From a virus: 41,257 bases of DNA. Within the stretch, counting starts at the first letter, position 1. Each line of letters starts with the position of its first letter. The stretch lies in the IMG/VR virus record IMGVR_UViG_3300034198_012662, positions 1 through 41,257 of that record; one strand, written 5' to 3'. This document shows, one piece after another, positions 14,753-21,972 of this stretch. Under the pieces are notes generated by a model that was not told where the DNA came from, made no database searches, and saw only the letters and a list, made by a program, of their open reading frames with translations. Both the position numbers and the translations under genes were made by a program.

Positions 14753-15490
14753 ATGAAAAAATTCGGACAAATAAAAAATAAGTTTTTTAGTAAGATGTTG
14801 GAATCATATACCACTAACAAAAAAGATGTTACTAAATTAATGAATATTATAAATGAAGATAAAAACTTTAAAGAGTTATATCTTTTATATGAAAAAGTTG
14901 AGAATCAATACTTTAAAGATAAGGAGACCGCAATTCAGTATGTGAATGAATTAAGTAGTTCATTAAAAGGTAAAAATAAATTAGTTTCCGAAACACTTAA
15001 AAAATTAGACAATTCTATTGGTGATATTGAGACAAAGTATTTTGCTGTATATGATTCATTAGATAGTCTTCTTGAAGAAGATAACTTATTAAACATTGAA
15101 TCAAAGGTAAGAGCTAAGATAGATTTAGTAGAACATCTAACAAGTAAAAAAGATATAACAGAGTCTGGAGTACCTCAAAATTTCTCACAAAATGAAAACT
15201 TATTGCATTCGGTATTAGTAAATAATTTTAATGTGTTGTATAATCACATATTAAGTGAAGAAGAAAAGGAAGATTTTAAAAATATAGTAGCAATGTCAGA
15301 TGATGACATTAAAACAAAAACCGAAGAATTAAAAGAAAATATAATATCTAAAGTTAATAATCTTTTATCAGAATCTTTAGAAATCGACTTTTTAGATAAA
15401 TTACAAAATGTAAAAGATGAGGTTATTAAAACAACACCATCTAAATACGGTTATTATAAACTAAAAGAATTAAAGAAAGGTCTAGATTAA
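14753..15490 (+). CDS. helical probable prohead core protein (245 aa)
   Basis: The protein is Lys/Glu-rich and predicted mostly helical, with coiled-coil-like stretches at about 20-125 and 165-235. The start is basic (MKKFGQIKNKFF). It occupies the place of T4 genes 67/68, small prohead core proteins between portal and protease, but I see no residue-level similarity to them. Several (L/I)-x-E sequences (for example LLEE and ILSE) could be protease sites. Its stop overlaps the 3' end of the convergent bS21 gene by 4 bases. Confidence 0.65.
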   Translation: MKKFGQIKNKFFSKMLESYTTNKKDVTKLMNIINEDKNFKELYLLYEKVENQYFKDKETAIQYVNELSSSLKGKNKLVSETLKKLDNSIGDIETKYFAVYDSLDSLLEEDNLLNIESKVRAKIDLVEHLTSKKDITESGVPQNFSQNENLLHSVLVNNFNVLYNHILSEEEKEDFKNIVAMSDDDIKTKTEELKENIISKVNNLLSESLEIDFLDKLQNVKDEVIKTTPSKYGYYKLKELKKGLD

Positions 15491-15681
15491 TTATCAAGAC
15501 TTTCTCTCTTTTTTTGGACATATTTTGCTTTAAGTATTTCACTTCTTCTTTTGACTGAAGGTTTTACATACTCTTGTCTTTCTCTTAATTGCTGAATTAA
15601 TCTAGTCTTTTGAACTTTATTTTTTAATGTTTTAAGAGCGTTTTCAATGTTCTTTTCTTTGTTTAATTCTATTACTAACAT
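15487..15681 (-). CDS. rpsU: ribosomal protein bS21, phage-encoded
   Basis: The 64-residue basic helical protein has the bS21 pattern: N-terminal VIELNKEKNIENALKTLK strand-helix, central RERQEYVKPS, and a Lys/Arg-rich C-terminal helix. It resembles the Bacteroidota form rather than the proteobacterial one. bS21 binds the 30S platform near the 3' end of 16S rRNA; in Bacteroidota, bS21 with bS18 and bS6 hides the anti-Shine-Dalgarno. Tyr54 is present, the position I recall as contacting the rRNA tail. The leader is AT-rich with no Shine-Dalgarno, so host-type autoregulation of rpsU would not apply. It stands alone against the direction of the head genes. Confidence 0.88.
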   Translation of the reverse strand: MLVIELNKEKNIENALKTLKNKVQKTRLIQQLRERQEYVKPSVKRRSEILKAKYVQKKRESLDN

Positions 15682-15785
15682 ATTTTAAATATTATATTTT
15701 AAATATATCGAATATTTTTGTTTAATTAAAATATTTTACATATTTTTTTAAAAACACCATAAAATATAATATTATAATGAGATAA

Positions 15786-16211
15786 ATGAAAAACGGGAAA
15801 TATATTCCTTTAGGAGTATACGATAATGTAAAGATGGGTTATGGTACAGTTGATTTTAAAAATTTAAAAACAATTTATTTAAAATTAAATTCTTGGATTC
15901 AACCTAGTAACGAAACGGATGATTTCGATAGGAAGATAATATCTTCAAAAAAAAGAATAAAACATATAATAATGAACTTAAATGACGATAATTTTAAGTC
16001 TCAAAGTATTGTTGATTTAGACATACGAACAAATGGGATAAAACTTAAAAAGAAATCATTTATGAATTTAGAAATAACATTATATGTTAATAATTTCTTA
16101 GAAATAAAAACAAAAAAGACAAGGGAACTAATTAAAAATTTAATGAAAACAATTGTTGACAATGGACTAAATGATAAAACATTGTTCAATTTTTATAAAA
16201 CTAAGAAATAA
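15786..16211 (+). CDS. hypothetical protein between bS21 and the prohead protease (141 aa)
   Basis: The protein is rich in Lys, Asn and Ile with a strand-rich middle (residues 55-105) and a helical Lys-rich end. No known domain is recognised and no membrane segment is present. It starts in a 104-base AT-rich gap shared divergently with bS21. It lies 27 bases before the protease gene and belongs to the head cluster by position. A T4 gp68-like or head-completion role is possible but not supported by sequence. Confidence 0.65.
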   Translation: MKNGKYIPLGVYDNVKMGYGTVDFKNLKTIYLKLNSWIQPSNETDDFDRKIISSKKRIKHIIMNLNDDNFKSQSIVDLDIRTNGIKLKKKSFMNLEITLYVNNFLEIKTKKTRELIKNLMKTIVDNGLNDKTLFNFYKTKK

Positions 16212-16216
16212 TCATA

Positions 16217-16240
16217 ATATCCCGATATTTATTGGGATAT
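16217..16240 (+). promoter_or_regulatory. hairpin over the start codon of the prohead protease, with TATTTATT in its loop
   Basis: ATATCCC (16217-16223) pairs with GGGATAT (16234-16240). The right arm includes the first two bases of the ATG at 16239. The loop contains TATTTATT (16226-16233), 5 bases from the ATG. If the transcript starts upstream, the start codon would be partly sequestered; if it starts at the motif, the hairpin cannot form. Confidence 0.45.
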
Positions 16241-16922
16241 GAATGAGATAAAATTCAAAGACGGTAGACATCTTTTAATTGAATACGACGCGGGTCACGT
16301 GTCCCCTGAGGATAATAAACATTTAATTTCCGAAATGAAGAATATGGATTTTTCACAAGATCTGATTCTTTATGCTGTTTTACAAAAATATGATACCCCT
16401 AACAAAAACGGAAGAATATATCCGGAAGTAATTCTTAAAAGAGAAAACGAAAAATATCAATCTCTAATTAAAAAAGGTGGTGCATTAAATGAGTTAAACC
16501 ACCCAACATCTTCACTTATTGACTTAGATAGAGTTTCTCATTCCATATTGGAAACGTGGTGGGAAGGTAAAATGTTAATGGGTAAAATTAAGTTATTTAC
16601 CTCACCGGGATGGAAAAAGATGGGTATTGTATCTACTAAGGGTGACCAAGCCGCAATGTTGATAATGAATGGAGCCACATTAGGTATATCATCAAGAGGT
16701 GTTGGTTCATTAAAACAAGTTAAAGGTCAAAATATTGTTCAAGATGATTTTGAATTAGTTTGTTTTGATTTGGTATCATCCCCATCAACACCAGGTGCAT
16801 ATGTATTTTCAGATCCTTCTGAAAGAGAACAATATCAAGAAATGGTTCAAGAAAAACCAATTGTTGATGATAGAATGAAGAAATTAATGTTTAATCTTGA
16901 TTCATTCTTATCTAAGAAATAA
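16239..16922 (+). CDS. prohead core protease (T4 gp21-like, peptidase S80)
   Basis: The 227-residue serine protease of the herpesvirus/T4 assembly-protease type has a core with NGRIYP at residues 57-62, ELNHP with candidate catalytic His88, and LGISSRG at 148-154 with candidate catalytic Ser151 or Ser152. A VCFDLVSSP strand follows. In T4 this enzyme sits inside the prohead and cleaves scaffold, capsid and internal proteins after (L/I)-x-E. Several proteins encoded here carry such sites. It precedes the scaffold and capsid genes in T4 order. Confidence 0.93.
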   Translation: MNEIKFKDGRHLLIEYDAGHVSPEDNKHLISEMKNMDFSQDLILYAVLQKYDTPNKNGRIYPEVILKRENEKYQSLIKKGGALNELNHPTSSLIDLDRVSHSILETWWEGKMLMGKIKLFTSPGWKKMGIVSTKGDQAAMLIMNGATLGISSRGVGSLKQVKGQNIVQDDFELVCFDLVSSPSTPGAYVFSDPSEREQYQEMVQEKPIVDDRMKKLMFNLDSFLSKK

Positions 16923-16971
16923 AAATATCAGATATTGAGGTTAAAAAACGAATTTTTCTATAAAATCGTGA

Positions 16972-16979
16972 TATTTATA
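16972..16979 (+). promoter_or_regulatory. TATTTATA late-type promoter motif
   Basis: TATTTATA ends 18 bases before the scaffold ATG at 16998 and probably drives scaffold plus capsid expression. Confidence 0.55.
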
Positions 16980-16997
16980 TTATAATAAAAAAACAAA

Positions 16998-18224
16998 ATG
17001 GCAGAAAAATCTATTTTAGAACAAGCGTTACTTCAAGTTCAAACACTTGAGGAAGCAGTTAAGCAAAATGCAAAGGGTATACTTGCTTCTACTATGAAAC
17101 AAGAACTAAATGAATTGCTTAAAGAATCACAAGAAGAAGAGGAGGAATCAACTGAAGCATCCACTCCTGAAGAATCAAAAGTCATGTCAGACGAAAGTAC
17201 TGAAGAGAAAAAAGAGGAAGTATCCAAACCCGAAGAGGAAGAAGAAATGTCTAAACCTGAAGAGGAAGAAGAAATGTCTAAACCTGAAGAGGAAGAGGAG
17301 ATGTCTAAATCCGAAGAGGAAGAAGAAATGTCTGACTCCGAAGAGGAAGAGGAAGAATCCGATATCGATTCAGATATGGATACGGATATGAATTCAGATA
17401 TGGATGTTGATAGTCCATCATCAGATGATGACGTTATGGATATGACACAAGCTTCACATGATGAGCTTATGAAAGTATTTAAGTCAATGAAACCCGAAGA
17501 TGGTGTTGTAGTTAAAAAAGATGGTGATGATATATCATTAGAAACAGGTGATGATGAATTTATCATCAAACTCGACGAAGAGGAATCTAATATTTCAGAA
17601 GATTGGAATGAATCCGAAATGGAGGAAGAATCTAAAATGGAAGATGAAGAAACCGTATATGAAATCGAGTTAGGTGAGGAAGAAGAAGAGGAGTCAAAAA
17701 CTGAAGAAGATGAGGAATCTAAAAAAGTTGAAGCTACTGAAGCTGCAAGAACAAAAACAAATGCTCATGGTGACAAAGGTGGTGCAAATCGTCTTGGTAT
17801 CAAGGGTAAGAAAGTGTTCAGAGCAGGTGCCCCAATTAATGAAGAAGTTGAAAACTTGAAAAAACAGAATAATGAGTATAAAAAAGCTCTAGTTCTTTTC
17901 AAGGAGAAACTAAACGAAGTTGCGGTATTCAATGCTAATTTAGCTTACGCTACACGTCTTTTCACAGAACATTCTACAACAAAAAAGGAGAAACTAGAAA
18001 TTTTAAAGAGATTTGATACTGTTTCTACCATGAATGAATCCAAAAAATTATATACCTCAATTAAGGATGAATTAGTATCTAGAAAACCTATTACTGAATC
18101 CGTAGTTGAGAAAATCTCTACAACGCCAACAACTTCTAGTTCTGCTGAGATTTTATCAGAGTCTAAGGCTTATGAGAATCCTCAGTTCAGAAGAATGAAA
18201 GATTTGATGGCAAAAATAAAATAA
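16998..18224 (+). CDS. prohead scaffold protein (T4 gp22-like), strongly acidic
   Basis: The 408-residue protein has an N-terminal helix with an I-L-E site (MAEKSILEQ), then a very long Glu/Asp/Ser-rich region (about 45-260) that includes five 9-residue repeats of the type KPEEEEEMS. A basic linker (about 255-275) and a C-terminal coiled coil (280-340) follow. The protein ends with several possible protease sites (ITE, ILSE) and MKDLMAKIK. In T4 gp22 forms the inner scaffold that shapes the prohead and is degraded by gp21. Position between protease and capsid genes supports this. Confidence 0.85.
   Translation: MAEKSILEQALLQVQTLEEAVKQNAKGILASTMKQELNELLKESQEEEEESTEASTPEESKVMSDESTEEKKEEVSKPEEEEEMSKPEEEEEMSKPEEEEEMSKSEEEEEMSDSEEEEEESDIDSDMDTDMNSDMDVDSPSSDDDVMDMTQASHDELMKVFKSMKPEDGVVVKKDGDDISLETGDDEFIIKLDEEESNISEDWNESEMEEESKMEDEETVYEIELGEEEEEESKTEEDEESKKVEATEAARTKTNAHGDKGGANRLGIKGKKVFRAGAPINEEVENLKKQNNEYKKALVLFKEKLNEVAVFNANLAYATRLFTEHSTTKKEKLEILKRFDTVSTMNESKKLYTSIKDELVSRKPITESVVEKISTTPTTSSSAEILSESKAYENPQFRRMKDLMAKIK
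17223..17354 (+). repeat. 27-bp tandem coding repeat in the scaffold gene
   Basis: Five head-to-tail units (the last partial) of a 27-base sequence encoding Lys-Pro-Glu5-Met-Ser, with copies at 17223, 17250, 17277, 17304 and 17331. Differences between units are mostly synonymous Glu codon changes plus Lys-Ser and Asp-Ser variants, so copy number probably varies by slippage or recombination. Confidence 0.9.
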
Positions 18225-18257
18225 TAATAAAATAAATTAAAATTAAAAAAAAACAAA

Positions 18258-19988
18258 ATGGGAGCATTATTAGAATCAGGTATGGTTGGTAACATCGGTT
18301 TAAAACACCTTCGTGTTATCAAAGAAGATACCATTAAAAAGTGGGATGACCTAGGTTTCTTAGAGGGACTAGACGGACATCAAAAAGACAACATCGCTCA
18401 GTTGTATGAAAACCAAGCATCATATTTAATTAATGAAGCTGCGGTTGCGGACGCATCAGGTTCTTTCGAAACTGTTGTATTCCCTATCATCAGACGCGTG
18501 TTTTCTAAATTATTAGCTAACGACATCGTGTCTGTACAAGCTATGAACTTACCAATCGGTAAGTTATTCTATTTCATTCCTAAAATTCAGGAAAGAAATA
18601 ATGAGGCACATTATCATCCTTATGGATGGCCTAACACTAGTAACGGTGCTGGTGCTGGTTATCCTGCAACTGCAAGAAACCTTTACGATCGTTTCTATGA
18701 GTCAGGTGATGGTAACGCAGCAGATACCGGTCTTTTTGACTATTCAAAAGGTGAGTATTCTGCAGTAACTCTTAACGGAGACGCAATTGTTACATTCTCA
18801 AATGGTGTAGTTTCAACTGTAAGTGCACCAACAATTACTGGTACTTCTGTATCTTCAGTAATTATTAAATTCTCTGGTTTCACTAAAGATGGTCAGGGTA
18901 AATTAATTGGACCTAATGGTAACGTAATGGATACTGAGGAATTCTTAGCATCCGCTACTGTTAGTTACTCAGGTGTATCTAGAAACTTCAACGTGGTAAC
19001 ACAGAAGTATGGTAAAGGTATTGTTGAGTATGGTCAGAAATCTACTGCATCTGGTTTCCCTACAGGAAACTATAATGACATCTGTGATGAGGAAGGTTCA
19101 ATCTACATTTCTGTTGATTTACAATCTTATTCTTCAACATCAGGTTTCTCTAATCTAGTTCTTCCTCAAGCATTTACTGCTGATGATGTTACATTAGAAT
19201 TTAGAGTATATGATACTTTAGAATTTGAGGATCAGATTGGTGAAGTTTCTTTTGACCTTCAGTCTGTAACTGTGTCTGTAACTGAAAGAAAGTTACGTGC
19301 TACATGGTCTCCTGAATTAGCTCAAGATGTTAGTGCATTCCACAACATTGATGCTGAAGCTGAATTAACTTCATTATTGTCAGAGCAAATCGCTGCTGAG
19401 GTTGACCGTGAGATTTTACGTGACCTTAGAAAAGGTGCCGCTTGGACATCTAAATGGGATTACAACGAATGGAAATACGGTGCAACTGGTAACACTCCTT
19501 TCATGGGTTACACTCAGAAAGACTGGAACCAAACATTGGTTACCAAAATTAACCAAATTTCCGCTCAAATCCATAAAACAACCTTAAGAGGTGGAGCAAA
19601 CTGGATTGTGGTATCTTCGGAGATTTCCGCAATTTTCGATGACCTAGAATACTTCCACGTAACAAACGCTGAACCTGAGCAAGATCAATACAACATGGGT
19701 ATTGAGAAAATCGGTTCACTTTCTGGAAGATATCAGGTTTATCGTGACCCATACTTCCCACCTAACAAAGTGTTGATTGGACATAAGGGTAAATCATTAT
19801 TGGATGCTGGTTACATCTACGCTCCATATGTACCTCTACAATTAACTCCAACAATGTATAATCCTTTCACTATGACACCTATCAAAGGTATCATGACCCG
19901 TTACGCTAAGAAAATGGTTAATAACCGTTATTTTGGTGTGATTACTGTGAACGGTATTACTACATTCAATTTGGATACCTTAAGATAA
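18258..19988 (+). CDS. major capsid protein (T4 gp23-like)
   Basis: The 576-residue precursor has the gp23 signature of an N-terminal delta region, then SYLINE|AAVADASG with a prohead protease site after Glu60. This matches the T4 FLTE|AE site near residue 65. The HK97-fold core continues with VVFPIIRRVFSKLLANDIV and QAMNLPIGK. An insertion-like beta-rich stretch spans about 165-345. The C-terminal part has the TPFTMTPIKGIMTRYAKK strand. Codon choice differs from its neighbours, with many TTC, AAC, ATC and GGT codons, as expected for the most expressed late gene. A strong terminator follows. Confidence 0.97.
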   Translation: MGALLESGMVGNIGLKHLRVIKEDTIKKWDDLGFLEGLDGHQKDNIAQLYENQASYLINEAAVADASGSFETVVFPIIRRVFSKLLANDIVSVQAMNLPIGKLFYFIPKIQERNNEAHYHPYGWPNTSNGAGAGYPATARNLYDRFYESGDGNAADTGLFDYSKGEYSAVTLNGDAIVTFSNGVVSTVSAPTITGTSVSSVIIKFSGFTKDGQGKLIGPNGNVMDTEEFLASATVSYSGVSRNFNVVTQKYGKGIVEYGQKSTASGFPTGNYNDICDEEGSIYISVDLQSYSSTSGFSNLVLPQAFTADDVTLEFRVYDTLEFEDQIGEVSFDLQSVTVSVTERKLRATWSPELAQDVSAFHNIDAEAELTSLLSEQIAAEVDREILRDLRKGAAWTSKWDYNEWKYGATGNTPFMGYTQKDWNQTLVTKINQISAQIHKTTLRGGANWIVVSSEISAIFDDLEYFHVTNAEPEQDQYNMGIEKIGSLSGRYQVYRDPYFPPNKVLIGHKGKSLLDAGYIYAPYVPLQLTPTMYNPFTMTPIKGIMTRYAKKMVNNRYFGVITVNGITTFNLDTLR

Positions 19989-20013
19989 TCTTAACGATTG
20001 TCAATATAAAAAA

Positions 20014-20037
20014 CCCCACAGAAATGTGGGGTTTTTT
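20014..20037 (+). terminator. intrinsic terminator after the major capsid gene
   Basis: Stem CCCCACA/TGTGGGG with loop GAAA, flanked by A-run and T-run, so it may also work on the opposite strand. Confidence 0.92.
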
Positions 20038-20066
20038 GTTTTTAATTAAATTTGTATATTTGTGTT

Positions 20067-20372
20067 ATGGAAACAAAAGAATACGAAACATTAAGACTGG
20101 ATGTTATTCGTCGTCTAATTGACGAAAGAAATATCGAATGTAAAGACAAAAGGGATGAGATGATTACTTATCTAAAATTATACGATGAAGGTAAGTACGT
20201 GAGAGAAACAACCTATAAAAAAGATGGAGATGGATATATTGTGGGTATTGATTTATCCAATAGAAAACACCTTCAAGATATTGCTAGATTGGTTGAAAAG
20301 AAGGAAGCGAGATGTCTTAGTCGTTATTGTGATAATAGACTACAATACCATTCAAATCAGAAATTAATATGA
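20067..20372 (+). CDS. small SAP-like helical protein (101 aa)
   Basis: The ATG at 20067 is preferred over the TTG at 20052 because a TATATTTG element, resembling the Bacteroidota housekeeping -7 box (TAnnTTTG), occupies 20055-20062. The N-terminal 40 residues (LRLDVIRRLIDERNIECKDK...MITYLKLYDEG) follow the helix-extended loop-helix pattern of SAP DNA-binding domains. The C-terminal half is basic with two Cys. The stop overlaps the dCMP deaminase start by 4 bases. A nucleic-acid-binding role is inferred; the SAP match is by eye. Confidence 0.65.
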   Translation: METKEYETLRLDVIRRLIDERNIECKDKRDEMITYLKLYDEGKYVRETTYKKDGDGYIVGIDLSNRKHLQDIARLVEKKEARCLSRYCDNRLQYHSNQKLI

Positions 20373-20809
20373 ATTGGACCGAATATTTCTTATTGATAGC
20401 GGAAAGTGTAAAACTTAAGTCTAAGGACCAATCAACCCAAATTGGGGCTGTTATTGTTGGTAAAGACAGAGAGATTTTATCTACCGGATATAACTCATTT
20501 CCAAGGGGTCTGGACGATAATTTATTGGAAAGACAGGAAAGACCCGAGAAATATTATTTTATGATACACGCGGAAGCAAATGCAATTGTAAATGCCGCTA
20601 GAACAGGTGTGTCAATAAAAGATTCAATAATGTTTTTAACTTGTGGTATTCCTTGTGCTGAATGTGCAAAATTAATTATCAATAGTGGAATTAAAGAAGT
20701 TTTTTGTAAAAATACACAAAATGATGTTAAAGGTGAACATTGGGTTGAATCTAAAAACAAAACATTAAAAATGTTTAAGGAGTGTGACGTAAAATTGAAT
20801 TATTATTAA
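20369..20809 (+). CDS. dCMP deaminase (zinc-dependent)
   Basis: The 146-residue cytidine/deoxycytidylate deaminase fold has HAEANA with His67, the catalytic proton shuttle Glu69, and the zinc ligands of PCAEC (Cys96, Cys99). It converts dCMP to dUMP, feeding thymidylate synthesis. The dUTPase at 33059-33661 supplies the same product from dUTP, which fits an AT-rich phage genome. The protein resembles the ComEB/T4 Cd family in length. It is coupled to the upstream SAP-like gene by a 4-base overlap. Confidence 0.95.
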   Translation: MNWTEYFLLIAESVKLKSKDQSTQIGAVIVGKDREILSTGYNSFPRGLDDNLLERQERPEKYYFMIHAEANAIVNAARTGVSIKDSIMFLTCGIPCAECAKLIINSGIKEVFCKNTQNDVKGEHWVESKNKTLKMFKECDVKLNYY

Positions 20810-20817
20810 ATAGCATA

Positions 20818-20825
20818 TATTTATA
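20818..20825 (+). promoter_or_regulatory. TATTTATA late-type promoter motif, 4 bases from start codon
   Basis: TATTTATA sits 4 bases before the homing endonuclease ATG at 20830. The endonuclease therefore appears to carry its own late promoter. Confidence 0.55.
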
Positions 20826-20829
20826 TAGT

Positions 20830-21669
20830 ATGAAACCACTATATAAAATAAATGAAAAGTATTTTGAAAATATCGATACGGAGGATAAGTCTTATTTTTT
20901 AGGTATTATTTTTGCTGATGGATATTTAAATGATAAAAGAAAATATTTATCAATCTCATTACAAGAAACAGATGTTGATATATTGGAAAAATTAACATTA
21001 TCGATAGAAACAAATAAACCATTACAATACATAATTAGAAAAGAGGTAAACACAAGTAATCAATATCGATTATTAATTACAAGAAAAAAAATTGTTGAGG
21101 ATTTAAAAAAATTAGGTGTTCATCAAAATAAAAGTTTAACATCTAAGCCCGATAATATTACTTTTTCTAATGACATTTTACTGAAACATTTTCTCAGGGG
21201 TTATTTTGATGGTGATGGTTCATTAACATACTATAAAGTAAAAAATACACTCAATTCTTCAATTAATATTGTCTGTACTAATGAATTCTATAATTATTTT
21301 TCATCATTTATTTCAAATGTTTTATTGATTAAAACAACTAGAGGTAAAAGATTTAATGATAATAAAAATTGTTATGATTTGAGAATTTGTGGGAATAGAA
21401 ATGTTATCAAATTTTTGGATTATATTTATTCAGATTCTAATATTTTTTTAGAAAGAAAAAAACATAAATTTATTCAATTTAAAAAAATTTATGAAAATAA
21501 AATTAACAAATCTTTAGGTGATACTGTAACGATAAATGTTATAGATAAAACATTTTATTCATTCAAAGAAGCGTCAAAATATTTTAAAATACCCTTAACC
21601 ACGTTCAAAAGAAATATTAAAAATAACCCAAATTATATGGGGTATGAATGGACAATAACTCGTAAATAG
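20830..21669 (+). CDS. LAGLIDADG homing endonuclease, free-standing
   Basis: The 279-residue protein has two LAGLIDADG motifs, FLGIIFADGYL at residues 23-33 and FLRGYFDGDGSL at 121-132, each with the catalytic Asp. It is therefore a monomeric two-repeat enzyme. The C-terminal 45 residues (VIDKTFYSFKEASKYF... to MGYEWT) look like a NUMOD-type helix-turn-helix DNA-binding module. The adjacent dCMP deaminase ORF is complete, so this is a free-standing gene and not intron-borne. Such genes spread by cutting endonuclease-less alleles. It is more AT-rich and Lys/Asn-rich than its upstream neighbour. Confidence 0.9.
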   Translation: MKPLYKINEKYFENIDTEDKSYFLGIIFADGYLNDKRKYLSISLQETDVDILEKLTLSIETNKPLQYIIRKEVNTSNQYRLLITRKKIVEDLKKLGVHQNKSLTSKPDNITFSNDILLKHFLRGYFDGDGSLTYYKVKNTLNSSINIVCTNEFYNYFSSFISNVLLIKTTRGKRFNDNKNCYDLRICGNRNVIKFLDYIYSDSNIFLERKKHKFIQFKKIYENKINKSLGDTVTINVIDKTFYSFKEASKYFKIPLTTFKRNIKNNPNYMGYEWTITRK

Positions 21670-21699
21670 AGATATGGTGTTGAGGTTATCTATTATTGA

Positions 21700-21972
21700 T
21701 TACAATTTTTTAACCTTAACAATTAAATCACCATTTCCCTTTATAACTCTATGATAAATTCCTTCAGGAATAAAAATAGGGACTCCGTTTTTTATTTTTT
21801 TAGGTAATTCATTATCTATTTGAATCATCCAGTCAGTATTGTGTTCACAAACAACAATTCTGTCTTCATTATCGAAATGCCATTTTAATTCGGTTTCAGG
21901 AACATCGGACTTAAATGTTCTAATATTAAATCCTCCTGATAATCTCTCATCAAAAGGTAAACTATTTACCAT
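21700..21972 (-). CDS. small cupin-like protein (90 aa)
   Basis: The 90-residue strand-rich protein has a WHFDNEDRIVVCE segment followed by IFIPEGIYHRVIKG, the HxD and PxGxxH spacing of a small cupin barrel. Usual cupin metal ligands are only partly present. I recall similar short proteins next to virion genes in other marine T4-like phages, but cannot confirm it here. The start overlaps the end of the upstream virion gene by 7 bases. Possible roles are a virion component or a small-molecule-binding protein. Confidence 0.65.
   Translation of the reverse strand: MVNSLPFDERLSGGFNIRTFKSDVPETELKWHFDNEDRIVVCEHNTDWMIQIDNELPKKIKNGVPIFIPEGIYHRVIKGNGDLIVKVKKL

Noticed and set aside
17223-17354. Possible CRISPR-like array
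   Set aside because: Units are contiguous, without unique spacers, and lie in frame in a coding sequence.
17039-17569. Long serine-rich ORF on the minus strand within the scaffold gene
   Set aside because: It is the antisense shadow of the Glu/Asp-rich coding repeats (GAA/GAG reads as TTC/CTC and TCT/TCC). Composition and overlap with a well-supported gene rule it out.
20369-21669. Homing endonuclease inside an intron or intein of the dCMP deaminase gene
   Set aside because: The deaminase reading frame is complete with all zinc ligands and its own stop, and the endonuclease has a separate start, so the gene is free-standing.
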